From the NCBI RefSeq assembly GCF_900129725.1, contig NZ_FQWQ01000002.1, forward strand, positions 248,001 to 312,000: a DNA stretch of 64,000 nucleotides. Reading direction: 5' to 3'. The notes beneath the pieces were generated by a model, which ran no database searches, was not told the origin of the DNA, and saw nothing but the letters and a program-made list of their open reading frames with translations. Source of the stretch: Chryseolinea serpens (lineage in GTDB: Bacteria > Bacteroidota > Bacteroidia > Cytophagales > Cyclobacteriaceae). The stretch's first letter is position 1. Each line of letters opens with the position of its first letter. The position numbers and the translations under genes were made by a program. Shown piece by piece: positions 26,825 to 36,593 of this stretch.

Positions 26825-29800
26825 TTAGAATCCTGCTTTCAGCGAAAGCGTATACTGTTGGGGAATGGGTGTCGCCACGCCACCCGAGTTGAAAAATTCC
26901 GGATCCTGACCTTTCAATTTTTTATCCGCATAGAGCAGCATCGGGTTGTTGGCGATGAGGCTCACCGACAGGTTGGTCGCCCCCAGACGGCTGGTCCAGC
27001 TTTCGGGCAAGAGATAGGAAAGCGAAACTTGCTTCAGCCGCACAAATCCGCCGTCGGCGATGCGCACGTCCGAATAGTTGTAGACCGCATACGGATTCAC
27101 ACCGTCGAGACTGCCCAGCGTGCGCACATCCAGGATAGACGGCACGTTGGTGTGTTTCTCGTCGCCGCTGGTCATCCACCGGTTCAGGAACTCTTTGGGT
27201 GTGGCATCCAGGTCGGTATAGCTGCTGCTGAAGGCGGGCGTCAACCGGATCTTGTTCCCGGCACTGAACGTGATCAACGCCGACAACGTGATGTTGCGAT
27301 AGCGGAAGGCGTTGTAGAGCCCCCCGGTGATGGTGGGATCTACCGGGCCTTCATATTTCAGATACTTCGTGATGTCGCTTTGCAGATAGACGTTGTTGCT
27401 GGTTTCGCCTTTTTCGTTGATGAAGTATGGCGAACCATTTTCAGCATTCAATCCCTGGAAGTCGACCGAGAACAAACCCCGGTAAGGATACCCTTCTTTC
27501 GGCCCCCCGTCAGACGACACCAATTCCCAAATGGTGGGCGTGCTCTTGAGGTTGGTCACGCGGTTCCGGTTGTGGGCAAAGGTGAGTTGCGTTTTCCAAT
27601 TGCTGCGCTCGTCATGATACAACGTCCCTCCTAAAGTGACTTCGATGCCCCGCGACGTCATGTCGGCATAGTTGGCCGATTTCACAAACTGTCCCCCGAT
27701 CGCAGAGGTCCGCAGCGGACTGATGAGGTCGAAGCCGTCGCGGTCGTACCAGTCCACCGTCAGTGTCACGCGCTCGCGAAAGAAGGCGGCGTCGAACCCG
27801 ATGTTGGTTTCGTATTGTTTCTCCCAGGTCAGGTCGCGGTTCTCCAGGTCCTGAATATTGATCACCGATTCGATCTCGGGCAAATACGGCCGCGTGGCTT
27901 TGTTGGTGCTCAGCACGAGGCTGGAGTTGGTGGCATTGCCCATGCTGGCCGTTAACCCATAGGTGGCGCGCAGGGTGAGGCGGGTGATGATGCTTTGCGA
28001 GGCCATGAAATTTTCGGCGTCCACATTCCACGAGCCGCTCACGTTCCAGGTGGGCAGCCACCGCGCCGAGCGCGACTTGCCCAGGCGGTTAGAGCCATCG
28101 TAGCGAAGCGTTCCGTTCAGGTTGTACTTCGTGCGATAGGAATACGTGGCGTTCACCATGCCCGCCAAAAACCGGTCGTAGGTCATGCCCATGCCATAGA
28201 AGTCGAAGTTGCCCTCCACCACCTGCTTGATGATGTTGGGATCCACATAGGGCACACCGCCTTTATCGAACTGGTAGCCATAGCCATAAAAGAATTTATT
28301 TTGGCGGTCGGCATACCGCAGCTCCTGCGAGCCAAACACGCGCACGATGTGCGTGTCGTTAAAGGTCTTGTTCCATTCCAGCGTGTTGCGCAGGTTGTAG
28401 CTCACCAGGTAATCGTCGGTGGTGTTATAGAAACCTCCATAGGGCAACACCACCACCGGCTCGGCTTCCGGGTCGTCGGGATTGCGATAGAGAAACTTGT
28501 TGTTCTGGCGGATCACGGCATCGCCATCCGCGCGGAAGGCTTCAGCCATGTTGGAATGTTCGTAGACCTTGTGCTCCTGGTTTGTCTTCGCATAGCGCAC
28601 CGCACCGAGGAAGGCATACTTGAGGTTGGGACGGATCTTGTACGACACATCACCTTGCAGCTTCAGGTCGATCATGGTGAGGTCGAGCGTATTGTTCTCC
28701 AGTTCGTGAATAATGTTGAAGGGTGCAAAATTCCGTTTAAAGAATTCCAGGTTGCCCTGGTCGTCATAGGGCGTCAGGGTTCGGCTGGTGTTGATGGCGT
28801 AACTGAAGGGGTTGATGTCGAAATCGCGATCGTATTTTCCTTCCACCGGATTGCTGCGGCGGCTCACGGTGCCGGGGGCGCGCTGCACGCGGATGGCGCC
28901 TTGGGTGATGAGGCCGATGGCAAGCTTGTCGGTGATGTTAAAATTTGCCCGGGCATTGCCCGTGAAACGCTTCACGCGATCGGCAATGGTCCAGCCGTCG
29001 TCTTGCAGATAGCTGCCGGAAAAATAAAGCTGCGACTTCTCGGTCCCTGACGAAATGCCGAGGGAGTGTTCCTGCATGAATGAATTACGGAAAAGCACAT
29101 CGAACCAATCGGTGTTGCGCCGGGCGTAGCCTTGCAAAAATGCGGCCCGCGCTTCCGGGGTATTTCGCAGTCCAAAGCTGCCGTTGGTTTTGTCATATTG
29201 ATCGATGAGGTCATACATCTTCACATACACGCCGCCGTTGGGCGAGCGCTTGCTGTTGCCAAACGTTTCCCATCCCTTGCGATCCAACTCGTCGTAGAGC
29301 GACATCTGGTCGGCCGAGTTCATGATGTTGAAGGTGTTGTAGGACGGCTTGCGGTAGGTCGAGAAGTTGGCCGTGTAGGAGATCAACGGCTTGCCCACGC
29401 GTCCTTTTTTGGTGGTGATCACGATCACGCCGTTCATCGCCCGGGCGCCATATTGCGCCGTGGCCGAGGCGTCTTTCAGGATCTGGAAGCTCTCGATGTC
29501 ATCGGCGTTCAGACCGGCAACCGACGAACCGATCAGCGTCTTGGTGTCGCCGGTGGAAAGTTGTTCGTTGGAAATGTTCACCACATCTTCCAGCACCACA
29601 CCATCGACTACCCACAGCGGTTTGTTGTCGCCTGTAATGGACGTAGCGCCGCGGATCCTGATCTTGGGCGCCGTACCAAAAGTGCCCGACACGTTTTGCA
29701 CGGAAACACCGGCGGCGCGCCCTGCCAACATGCGGCTCACGTCGGTGATGCCGTCTTGTTTCACGTCCGAGCCTTTCAGGTTGATGGTCGAGCCGGTAAA

Positions 29801-30400
29801 CAATTTCTTGTCCACATCCTGGTAGCCCGTCACTACCACTTCGTTGAAGACGCTCACGTCTTCGGCGAGCACCACGTTCAGGGTGGTCTCATTGCCGACA
29901 ACGATCTCCTGCGTTTTGTAGCCCACCATCGAGAACACCAGCGTAGCGTGATCCTTCACCAGCACGCGATAGGCTCCCTTGCTGTCGGTCATGGTGCCGT
30001 TGTTGGTGCCCTTCTCTACGATAGACACCCCCACCATGGGCGAACTTTTTCCATCCACCATCTCCGTCACCTCGCCCGTGATGATGACGGGAGGTTGTTT
30101 TGCTTTCTGCAGGATCACCTGGTCGCCCACGATCTTGTAGGTGATGTCGAGGGCGCGGAGCAGGTTCAGGCAAGCCTCCAGCGAAGTGGCTTCGGTCGTT
30201 TCAATTTTCGACGCGCGATTGATCTCCGACGCGTCATAGACGAAGCTCACATGGTGTTGCAGTTCGAGGCGACGCAGATATTCATCCAGCGATTCGATCT
30301 TGCCCGCGGTCTCGGCCAAAGCGGCAAAGCCGGCACAAAGCAGGATGAGCAACAAGTTGATTTTTCTTCCGGTTATTCCCGTATAGCGGTGCACGTGCAT
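26825..30400 (-). CDS. SusC/RagA TonB-linked receptor with N-terminal STN domain
   Basis: 1191 residues. After the signal peptide comes an STN (secretin/TonB short N-terminal) domain (about 36-102, SLDEYLRRLELQHHVSFVYD), then a CarboxypepD_reg-like domain (about 108-195), the plug with EVVVTGYQDVDKKLFTGS and MLAGRAAGVSVQNVSG, and a large beta-barrel ending in TPIPQQYTLSLKAGF. The STN domain marks a transducer that signals to the FecR anti-sigma factor encoded 45 bp upstream. Transports ligand captured by SusD; the ligand is unknown. The accompanying metallopeptidase hints at peptide or glycopeptide rather than plain glycan. Confidence 0.96.
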   Translation of the reverse strand: MHVHRYTGITGRKINLLLILLCAGFAALAETAGKIESLDEYLRRLELQHHVSFVYDASEINRASKIETTEATSLEACLNLLRALDITYKIVGDQVILQKAKQPPVIITGEVTEMVDGKSSPMVGVSIVEKGTNNGTMTDSKGAYRVLVKDHATLVFSMVGYKTQEIVVGNETTLNVVLAEDVSVFNEVVVTGYQDVDKKLFTGSTINLKGSDVKQDGITDVSRMLAGRAAGVSVQNVSGTFGTAPKIRIRGATSITGDNKPLWVVDGVVLEDVVNISNEQLSTGDTKTLIGSSVAGLNADDIESFQILKDASATAQYGARAMNGVIVITTKKGRVGKPLISYTANFSTYRKPSYNTFNIMNSADQMSLYDELDRKGWETFGNSKRSPNGGVYVKMYDLIDQYDKTNGSFGLRNTPEARAAFLQGYARRNTDWFDVLFRNSFMQEHSLGISSGTEKSQLYFSGSYLQDDGWTIADRVKRFTGNARANFNITDKLAIGLITQGAIRVQRAPGTVSRRSNPVEGKYDRDFDINPFSYAINTSRTLTPYDDQGNLEFFKRNFAPFNIIHELENNTLDLTMIDLKLQGDVSYKIRPNLKYAFLGAVRYAKTNQEHKVYEHSNMAEAFRADGDAVIRQNNKFLYRNPDDPEAEPVVVLPYGGFYNTTDDYLVSYNLRNTLEWNKTFNDTHIVRVFGSQELRYADRQNKFFYGYGYQFDKGGVPYVDPNIIKQVVEGNFDFYGMGMTYDRFLAGMVNATYSYRTKYNLNGTLRYDGSNRLGKSRSARWLPTWNVSGSWNVDAENFMASQSIITRLTLRATYGLTASMGNATNSSLVLSTNKATRPYLPEIESVINIQDLENRDLTWEKQYETNIGFDAAFFRERVTLTVDWYDRDGFDLISPLRTSAIGGQFVKSANYADMTSRGIEVTLGGTLYHDERSNWKTQLTFAHNRNRVTNLKSTPTIWELVSSDGGPKEGYPYRGLFSVDFQGLNAENGSPYFINEKGETSNNVYLQSDITKYLKYEGPVDPTITGGLYNAFRYRNITLSALITFSAGNKIRLTPAFSSSYTDLDATPKEFLNRWMTSGDEKHTNVPSILDVRTLGSLDGVNPYAVYNYSDVRIADGGFVRLKQVSLSYLLPESWTSRLGATNLSVSLIANNPMLLYADKKLKGQDPEFFNSGGVATPIPQQYTLSLKAGF

Positions 30401-30445
30401 GGGGGTTTCTGGGGGTTAGGATGGTGGTTGGTTTACGGGGTTTGT

Positions 30446-31468
30446 TCAGGGATTGCCCTGGATGACCACCAGCGAGTCTTTGGTTTCGATTTTTACAGGA
30501 TAGGCCGCCGCCAACACATCGAGCACTTCTTTCAGGCTGTTGTTTTTGAAGGTGGCATTGAATTTTTTGAATTTGGTGATGGAGTCTACCACCACGAAGC
30601 GCACGTGGTAATATTCTTCGAGCGTGCTCAGCACTTCGCGTAGCGAGGCGTCGGTGAACACCAGCTCATGGGTGAGCCACGCGTCGCTGTTCTCGTTGGT
30701 TACGTCCACCGTGGTGAGCGTGCGGGCCAGAGTGTTGAACACGATGCCATCGCCGGCGCGCAGCACGGGATTTTCCTTTGTGCCACCCGGTTCGAACATC
30801 ACCGTACCGGTTTTCACACTCACTGCAATTTCATTCTGACGGAGCCGGATGTTGAACGTCGTGCCCAACACCGTCACGGTCGATTGTTGCATCTGCACCA
30901 CGAAGGGATGCTCTTTGTCGTGCGACACAGAGAAAAACGCGTTGCCCGTCTCCAGGTACACCCGCCGTTGTGAACCCGACCATTGCGACGGATAGCGCAC
31001 GGTGGTGTTTTCGTCCATAAAGATCTGTGAACGATCGGCCAGCACTAATGTATCGCGCACATTTGGGCCGGTGGATTTGGTGATGAATTCCACCTGGCGC
31101 GACATATACATCCAATAACCCACAGCGCCCGTCACCAACACGGCGGCCGCGCGCATAAACCATTTCAGGGTCACGCCAATGCCGCCACGTTGCGCGGCGA
31201 CATAGCGGGGACTCTGTTTCAATTTCAGGGAAAGTCTTTCGGTGGCTTCTGCCACATTGATGTGTTGCAGGTCTTTCACGTCCGCGGAAGCGGCCCAAAG
31301 ATTGACTACTTCTTTGTAAAAGGTATCGTGATCGGGCGAAAGCGTTCTCAACGCCTCCACCTCGTGTAACAATTCAACGTTGTCGGGCTCATTCAGGAGC
31401 AAAACAATCTTGCGCAGGTAATCCTCGTCTGGCTTCACAGGTTTAACGGTTAATTGCCCATAAGACAA
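30446..31468 (-). CDS. FecR-family anti-sigma factor with DUF4974 domain
   Basis: 340 residues. A cytoplasmic N-terminal helical region (1-105) is followed by one membrane helix (FMRAAAVLVTGAVGYWMYM, about 104-122). The periplasmic FecR domain (TKSTGPNVRDTLVLADRSQIF, VYLETGNAFFSVSHD, VLGTTFNIR) and the DUF4974 C-terminal domain (LVFTDASLREVLSTLEEYY, NATFKNNSLKEVLDVLAA) follow. The DUF4974 region should contact the STN domain of the adjacent SusC. First gene of the SusCD locus, so transcription of the locus likely starts in the 31469-31823 gap. Partner sigma is probably the distal gene at 17784. Confidence 0.93.
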   Translation of the reverse strand: MSYGQLTVKPVKPDEDYLRKIVLLLNEPDNVELLHEVEALRTLSPDHDTFYKEVVNLWAASADVKDLQHINVAEATERLSLKLKQSPRYVAAQRGGIGVTLKWFMRAAAVLVTGAVGYWMYMSRQVEFITKSTGPNVRDTLVLADRSQIFMDENTTVRYPSQWSGSQRRVYLETGNAFFSVSHDKEHPFVVQMQQSTVTVLGTTFNIRLRQNEIAVSVKTGTVMFEPGGTKENPVLRAGDGIVFNTLARTLTTVDVTNENSDAWLTHELVFTDASLREVLSTLEEYYHVRFVVVDSITKFKKFNATFKNNSLKEVLDVLAAAYPVKIETKDSLVVIQGNP

Positions 31469-31593
31469 ATAACCCTACCCTACCCCACTAACAGATTTTT
31501 CGATTTTTTTTTATCTTCCCTTCCAATCGACCCACGCAAACGACGCCGTGGCGGGTTTTTGCCCTGATTTGGGTTGGAGATTGATAGGCCAAA

Positions 31594-31632
31594 GCCAAAA
31601 GCCATTAAATCACAAAATTGATGGCCTTTGGC
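31594..31632. repeat. Hairpin repeat, copy 1 (second copy near 63263)
   Basis: GCCAAAAGCCAT pairs with ATGGCCTTTGGC with one mismatch. Compared with 63269-63301, the segment 31602-31634 matches at 27 of 33 positions, ending in the same TTTGGCAT. It is either a dispersed repeat or a shared terminator form. Confidence 0.5.
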
Positions 31633-31737
31633 ATTGACCTCGAACCGAAATGACTTTTATGGGTCTACCCGGACGCGAAATGTCCCACTCCGGTCAATTT
31701 TAATAGACCGTCCAAGCTCTCGCATAGGTTTATTTCG

Positions 31738-31772
31738 GTGGACTACCAGGATTGTACTCAGTGGACTACCAG
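31738..31772 (+). promoter_or_regulatory. 12-bp direct repeat upstream of cupin gene
   Basis: GTGGACTACCAG occurs twice, at 31738-31749 and 31761-31772, with a 23-bp period (about two helical turns), 52 bp upstream of the cupin start. Spacing suits a dimeric activator such as a LytTR or AraC protein; which one is unknown. Confidence 0.45.
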
Positions 31773-31823
31773 AAAAATTCCGTCATTACCAATATTAGCA
31801 TCGCTTAATAAACCTCTATCATC

Positions 31824-32276
31824 ATGCCCCCCTATAAATTACTTGTTGCTTTCCTGTTTGCCGGCGGGCTCACGACAGCGTACGCGCAGCACGATCACGC
31901 CGAAAAAAATACGACAGCCGAATCGTCCATAAAGTTTGATCTCGTGTTGCGCCAGGCCTTATCGGACCCGGAGCTGGCGGACTACAAAATGGAATCCGTT
32001 GTCATGACCCTTGCCCCGGGTGCCGTCGACACGGTCTCTCATCGCCACGACTGCGAACTATTTGGCTATGTAATGGAAGGTGATGTTCAGATTGCGCTCG
32101 TGACGAAAGTGCCCACTACCTTTTCGACGGGCCAGATGTTCTATGAAAAAAGAAACATCTTACATACCCTGGCCAAAAATCCCAGCGCAGAGAAAGGGGC
32201 CCGGGTCTTACTTATTTTTATCATCAAAAATGGAAGGGCCGGTTATACGCCAGCGTACCCCTCAAAAACTCACTGA
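31824..32276 (+). CDS. Secreted small cupin-domain protein
   Basis: 150 residues with signal peptide (LLVAFLFAGGLTTAYAQ) and a His-rich mature start (HDHAEK). The single cupin shows motif 1 HRHDCELFGYVMEGDVQ (metal ligands His, His, Glu) and motif 2 with FYEKRNILHTLAKNPS. Cupins of this size bind metal or small ligands in the periplasm or outside the cell. Downstream by 95 bp is a haem-type membrane protein; co-expression is possible. It has an upstream direct repeat that may control it. Reaction unknown. Confidence 0.82.
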   Translation: MPPYKLLVAFLFAGGLTTAYAQHDHAEKNTTAESSIKFDLVLRQALSDPELADYKMESVVMTLAPGAVDTVSHRHDCELFGYVMEGDVQIALVTKVPTTFSTGQMFYEKRNILHTLAKNPSAEKGARVLLIFIIKNGRAGYTPAYPSKTH

Positions 32277-32371
32277 CACCTATTCATCATGTCTAAGTTT
32301 GCCGAGCCAGGAACTACGCATCAGTAACCCGGAGTGCACGGTAAACCGAACACGAACTATTTCTTAAGTCC

Positions 32372-32971
32372 ATGAATGCTGAACGCTTAAAGAAACTACA
32401 CCGGGTTTCAGGCCTGTTGCTGGCAACCTTTTTCTTTTTTCATGTCATCAACCACCTGAGCGCTTGGTGGGGCGCCGATGCACACATCCGCGTGATGAAG
32501 ATGTTTCGCATGGTGTACAGGTTTCCACCCGTGGAAATCCTTCTACTTTCAAGCGCTCTTGTGCAGGTGATCAGTGGACCGGTACTGGTCTGGAAAAAGC
32601 AATTCCAAAAAAACGCGTTCGATATCCTGCAAGTGCTCAGCGGTCTCTACCTTTCATTCTTTCTTTTCTACCACATCCGCGCCGTGATGCTTGGGCGTTT
32701 CGTCTGGAATACGGAGACCGATTTTCACTTCGCCGCCTGGGGCGTGAAGAACTCGCCGGCAGATCAGTTTTTTATTCCATACTACTCGCTGTCGGTGCTT
32801 TGTGTTTTTATTCACGTAGCCTGTGTGCACCGGCAAAAGATCCTGTCGCTCACGCAGCCTAAGATCGGATCGGATGCTTCTTATCGCCTGGCGGGGCGCC
32901 ACGCTGCGGTGATCATGATCACCGGTGTCGTGATCACCACGCTGATCATGACGAGTTTTATACGAGCCTGA
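32372..32971 (+). CDS. Five-helix membrane protein with histidines suggestive of haem b
   Basis: 199 residues with about five membrane helices. Histidines sit within helices: FFFFHVINHLSAW in helix 1, FYHIRAVMLGR in helix 3, VFIHVACVHRQ in helix 4. This layout resembles small cytochrome b-type subunits such as the succinate dehydrogenase anchor, though no family can be named. The first helix starts right after a basic N-terminus (NAERLKKLHRVSG), a reasonable inside-positive topology. It follows the cupin by 95 bp. Confidence 0.65.
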   Translation: MNAERLKKLHRVSGLLLATFFFFHVINHLSAWWGADAHIRVMKMFRMVYRFPPVEILLLSSALVQVISGPVLVWKKQFQKNAFDILQVLSGLYLSFFLFYHIRAVMLGRFVWNTETDFHFAAWGVKNSPADQFFIPYYSLSVLCVFIHVACVHRQKILSLTQPKIGSDASYRLAGRHAAVIMITGVVITTLIMTSFIRA

Positions 32972-33014
32972 CCGGGATCGGACGTCAGAATAGGCATCTA
33001 CAATGTCAATGGAA

Positions 33015-33506
33015 TTATTGTATCCGCTTGAATACCGATACAGGGACGGATCCGTCGGGACGGGGCGGCACCCGCCAGCTCAGCGTATCCCCCTTTAGCA
33101 TGAAAGAACGGACTTGCAAAGTCTGATCCAAATTCGGAATGGACGCGCGGTCAATATAAAAGGAGATGGTGTTTCTAACACTATCTAAGGCATAGGTGCC
33201 GAAATGACAACTACTGCTTAAGATGGCCTCCTTGTATTCTTCCGGTGTACCCTTGGTGCGATCGTCCGATGCAAATTTCTTACGTTGATTCCGGAAGATC
33301 TCCACCACATAGTGACCGGTTGGGGTGAAGATGGCAATGCCATGAGGGTCTTGTCCATAGTCGGTCACCCGGGTGCCATCCGCCAGGATCTTGTCTGCAG
33401 CGATCAAACGCCACGAGCCAATAAGCGGGTTCGATTGGGCGAAAGCAGGTACAGTAATCATTACGATCACGATGCAGAGAAAGCCCTTTTGGAATGTTCG
33501 TTTCAT
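33015..33506 (-). CDS. Secreted lipocalin-like domain protein
   Basis: 163 residues with signal peptide (FLCIVIVMITVPAFAQ) followed by NPLIGSWRLIAADKIL, the opening of the Lipocalin_5 family. Later GIAIFTPTGHYVVEIFR and DTLSWRVPPRPDGSV fit that beta-barrel. Members are small ligand-binding or enzyme-like proteins of unknown substrate. It is monocistronic, convergent with the membrane protein and 117 bp upstream of the end of the LytTR regulator on the same strand. Confidence 0.8.
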   Translation of the reverse strand: MKRTFQKGFLCIVIVMITVPAFAQSNPLIGSWRLIAADKILADGTRVTDYGQDPHGIAIFTPTGHYVVEIFRNQRKKFASDDRTKGTPEEYKEAILSSSCHFGTYALDSVRNTISFYIDRASIPNLDQTLQVRSFMLKGDTLSWRVPPRPDGSVPVSVFKRIQ

Positions 33507-33623
33507 AAAAACCGGATTTTAAAGATGAGTTGAGTTCGCAACAAATCTGCAAATTCCGTTTTAACGGTCAAGGTATATTCAACCAACGTGCATTTCGTCT
33601 CAACACACTCGGGAAATGCCCTT

Positions 33624-34334
33624 TTAAAAAGTTCGCTTGCGGACGAGTTCCATCAGGCTGTCCCGGAATTTCTCTCCGATCGGGATCCTTTTTTCACCGA
33701 TGTGTATGTGATTGTCCTGTATTTTGGTCATGTGGCGTATGTTCACGATAAAGGATTGATGAACCCTTGTAAAGTGCGTTGGCAACTGGGCCTCAATGTC
33801 TTTGAGACGCCTGTACGTAAGGATATCGAAAGTGGTGGTGGTTACGCGTACGTATTCCTTCTGGCCCTCAAAAAAAAGGATATCGTTCAAAAAGATCTTT
33901 CGATGCTCTTTGCCTGATTTCACAAAAAAATACGCATCGGCTGCCATTCCATTTTCTTCCTTCTGGATCACCCGGTGTGTGGTGAAGTGCTCTACCTTCT
34001 GCACGGTTGCCAGGAAACGTTTCAGCGTGATGGGCTTGAGCAAATAGTCAATCGTATGATACGAATAACTCTCCGCGGCATATTCGCTATGCGCTGTCGT
34101 GAACACAATGCCTTTCTCCGGCGATAGCAACGCCGCCAGTTCGATGCCGTTGATCACGGGCATGTTAATATCCATGAACACCAGGTCAACCTCGTTATGC
34201 TTTAAAAAGGAGATCGCCTCCAGGCCGTTGTAACATTTTGCAACCAACTGCCAGCCGGTCGCCTGCCGGATCAGTACTTCCAACAAGTCGACCGCTTTGG
34301 GTTCATCATCGACGATCATACAACGCAACATCAT
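33624..34334 (-). CDS. LytTR-family response regulator
   Basis: 236 residues. The receiver domain has IVDDEP, phospho-Asp55 in FMDINMPV and the Lys in DYLLKPI. The LytTR domain starts near 130 (RKIFLNDILFFEGQKEYVRV) and contains HFTRVHQSFIVNIRHMTKI. Start ATG overlaps the kinase stop by 4 bp. Partner of the kinase encoded immediately before it; targets unknown. Confidence 0.93.
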   Translation of the reverse strand: MMLRCMIVDDEPKAVDLLEVLIRQATGWQLVAKCYNGLEAISFLKHNEVDLVFMDINMPVINGIELAALLSPEKGIVFTTAHSEYAAESYSYHTIDYLLKPITLKRFLATVQKVEHFTTHRVIQKEENGMAADAYFFVKSGKEHRKIFLNDILFFEGQKEYVRVTTTTFDILTYRRLKDIEAQLPTHFTRVHQSFIVNIRHMTKIQDNHIHIGEKRIPIGEKFRDSLMELVRKRTF

Positions 34335-35422
34335 GTCAGTGGAAATTTTAAACTGGCGGTAAAATATTGATTGTCTTCCGTGGCCTGCATGTCAAAATCC
34401 TTTCCATAGAGGATCATCAGTCGTTGGCGCAGGTTGTTTAGCCCAAGCCCATGTCCCTGCCGCGGATCGGCATGCTTGTTCAGGAGGTTCCTGGTTTGAA
34501 AAACAAGATGCTGATCTTTTTCATATAGCGATAGCAAGATCTTGTTATTTCCTGAAATTTTATCTATGCCGTGCTTAAAGATATTTTCCACGAAGGTCAT
34601 CAGCAGCATCGGGGGAATTTTTCGCTGATCGTCAACACTGCGGTGAAAGATGATCTCCGGCTCCGGCTTGATCCGCATTTTTTCAAGGGCAATGTAATTA
34701 TCAAGGAATTGGATCTCGGTTGTTAACAGAACATATTCTTTTGTACTCTGATCTATAAAATAGCGCATGATGTCTGAAAGCCTTTCGATGAGGAGTGCGG
34801 TTTGCGGGGCTTCCATATACGCTTCATAATAAATCGCGTTGAGCGTGTTGAACAGAAAGTGTGGTTGCACCTGCGCCTTCAGTAGCCTCAACTCGAACTG
34901 GCTTCGTTGCAATAATATCTTTTCTGACTGTTGCTTTAACTCAAAATAGGCCATCGCCAGCCGGAATATAAAACTGAGAATAAAGACCGTGGTCACCGAA
35001 AGCAAAAAGGTGACATGGGTCCAGGGATCAAGCCAGTGGGGCGCAGCGGCGAAAGATGCATTGCGTATATACAGGGATAAGTAACCGCGGCCAAGCCCCG
35101 CGAGGATCAGCAAGGCTACGGCGCCCAATAAATACGGAACGAATTTTTTCTCCTGATAAAAACGGGGATACAGGAAGGAGATATTTCCATAGACGATGAG
35201 GGCATAAAAACCACAACTGCTACACGCCGATAGCGCTGATCGTGTGGCTCCATCGGCCTGCAACATGGAAAAAAAGCTAATGATCAGGATGGAGGCCCAC
35301 ACCAGGTAGTGCAACCCCATCAATCGCATTTTTTCGGAGACGGGCATAAATGACATCGTCGCTAAGTTAGCAGATTTCCACCGCTCTTTCTGTTCCTTCA
35401 ACACACCCGGCAAAATGCTCAA
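34331..35422 (-). CDS. LytS/YehU-type sensor histidine kinase
   Basis: Up to 363 residues. About four membrane helices (GLHYLVWASILIISFF onward) and a His_kinase domain with AQVQPHFLFNTLNAIYYEAY. The ATPase part has the N box FVENIFKHGIDK and GHGLGLNNLRQRL. In its ATPase hairpin only a short EKDQ turn joins ILLSLY to HLVFQT, which gives a reference for the repeat insertion in the kinase at 15333. The first ATG (35422) is in frame, but the ATG at 35356 (MSFMPVSEKM) is an equally plausible start. Divergent from mnmH. Confidence 0.9.
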   Translation of the reverse strand: MSILPGVLKEQKERWKSANLATMSFMPVSEKMRLMGLHYLVWASILIISFFSMLQADGATRSALSACSSCGFYALIVYGNISFLYPRFYQEKKFVPYLLGAVALLILAGLGRGYLSLYIRNASFAAAPHWLDPWTHVTFLLSVTTVFILSFIFRLAMAYFELKQQSEKILLQRSQFELRLLKAQVQPHFLFNTLNAIYYEAYMEAPQTALLIERLSDIMRYFIDQSTKEYVLLTTEIQFLDNYIALEKMRIKPEPEIIFHRSVDDQRKIPPMLLMTFVENIFKHGIDKISGNNKILLSLYEKDQHLVFQTRNLLNKHADPRQGHGLGLNNLRQRLMILYGKDFDMQATEDNQYFTASLKFPLT

Positions 35423-35542
35423 CCCATGGAGCCATTCCCCTATCCGGCACCGGGTATCAGGCCAGGCCTTCCTTCTCGGAAGAGCGGCCGGTATGTTATA
35501 TATTTACGGGTTGGCCATTCACCTTTACGGGACGACAGTAAG

Positions 35543-36580
35543 ATGATCCATCCCATCACGATCAGCGACCTTATGGGCCTAAAGGAACCCCTCCCTTTAG
35601 CCGACGTGCGCACTCCCGCAGAGTTCGCACATGGCCATGTTCCCGGGGCGTGCAACCTGCCCTTGTTCAGCAATGAGGAACGGGTTTTAGTGGGGACTAC
35701 CTACAAGCAAGTTGGAAAAGAAGCGGCGATCCTGCTGGGGTTTGATCTCACCGGCCCCAAGTGGTCCGGGTTTATCAGGCAAGCAATGGAAATAGCGCCA
35801 CACAAAAAGATTGCCCTGCACTGCTGGCGTGGGGGCATGCGCAGCGGAGCCATGGCGTGGGCTCTGGATCTGTATGGGTTTGAAGTGCTCCTGTTGCAGG
35901 GGGGTTACAAGCACTACCGACGATGGGTCCTCGATCAATTCGAAGCAACGTATCCACTATTCCTATTGGGCGGCATGACCGGGTCGGGCAAGACCAGGAT
36001 CCTCCATGAACTCCGGGCGTTGGGTCAGCAGGTAATCGATCTGGAAGATCTCGCACAACACCAGGGCTCTGCGTATGGCAGCATGAACAAATTTGTGCAG
36101 CCGACGCAGGAGCAATTTGAAAACAACCTGGCGGCCGAATTAAGCAAGCACGATAAACAACGCAAGATCTGGGTGGAAGATGAAAGTTCGTCCATTGGGA
36201 AATGTATGGTGCCCCGGCCGTTTTGGAATCAGATGGTGACTTCCTTTTTGATCGATATAAAAGTTCCTGCAGAACAACGCATGGAGGCGCTGATCCAGGA
36301 GTATGGTTCGCTGGATAAAAATTTCCTGCTGGAATGTACGGCGCGCATCCGGAAACGCCTGGGACACGATCGGGCCAAAAACGCGATGCTCGCCATCGAA
36401 GAAGATCGCATGGCCGACTTCATCCAGGTGGTGATGACCTATTATGACAAGTCCTACCGTTCCAGCCTCATCCGGCGGGACCCCAGCCACATCCTCCCGG
36501 TGGATCTTGAAAATACCGATCATCACCGGAACGCCAGGGAAATTTTAAATGCCATTCAGGCCATACCCCAGGCCCACTAA
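35543..36580 (+). CDS. mnmH: tRNA 2-selenouridine synthase
   Basis: 345 residues. It replaces sulfur by selenium at the wobble 2-thiouridine of some tRNAs, through a geranylated intermediate. N-terminal rhodanese domain with [16 protein letters not shown] and the active-site cysteine in [15 protein letters not shown], then a P-loop domain with GGMTGSGKT. The ATG at 35543 ([10 protein letters not shown]) begins at the normal rhodanese edge; the longer open frame back to 35426 encodes no plausible domain. It is followed after 13 bp by selD, which makes the selenium donor. Together they form a selenouridine module. Confidence 0.95.
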   Translation: MIHPITISDLMGLKEPLPLADVRTPAEFAHGHVPGACNLPLFSNEERVLVGTTYKQVGKEAAILLGFDLTGPKWSGFIRQAMEIAPHKKIALHCWRGGMRSGAMAWALDLYGFEVLLLQGGYKHYRRWVLDQFEATYPLFLLGGMTGSGKTRILHELRALGQQVIDLEDLAQHQGSAYGSMNKFVQPTQEQFENNLAAELSKHDKQRKIWVEDESSSIGKCMVPRPFWNQMVTSFLIDIKVPAEQRMEALIQEYGSLDKNFLLECTARIRKRLGHDRAKNAMLAIEEDRMADFIQVVMTYYDKSYRSSLIRRDPSHILPVDLENTDHHRNAREILNAIQAIPQAH

Positions 36581-36593
36581 ATCATCCAAAGAA

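Larger units (their letters stand above)
31469..31823. other. Divergent promoter region with hairpin and direct repeats
   Basis: This 355-bp gap separates FecR (minus) from the cupin (plus). It contains a hairpin repeat at 31594-31632, an inverted pair CGGTC/GACCG near 31691-31710, and a 12-bp direct repeat at 31738-31772. No gene is supported. It should carry the promoter for the SusCD locus and that of the cupin. Confidence 0.5.

Noticed and set aside
29132-30643. 503-codon plus-strand frame across SusC and FecR
   Set aside because: The opposite strand encodes STN, plug and FecR domains with recognisable motifs; the plus translation has no domain and spans two real genes.
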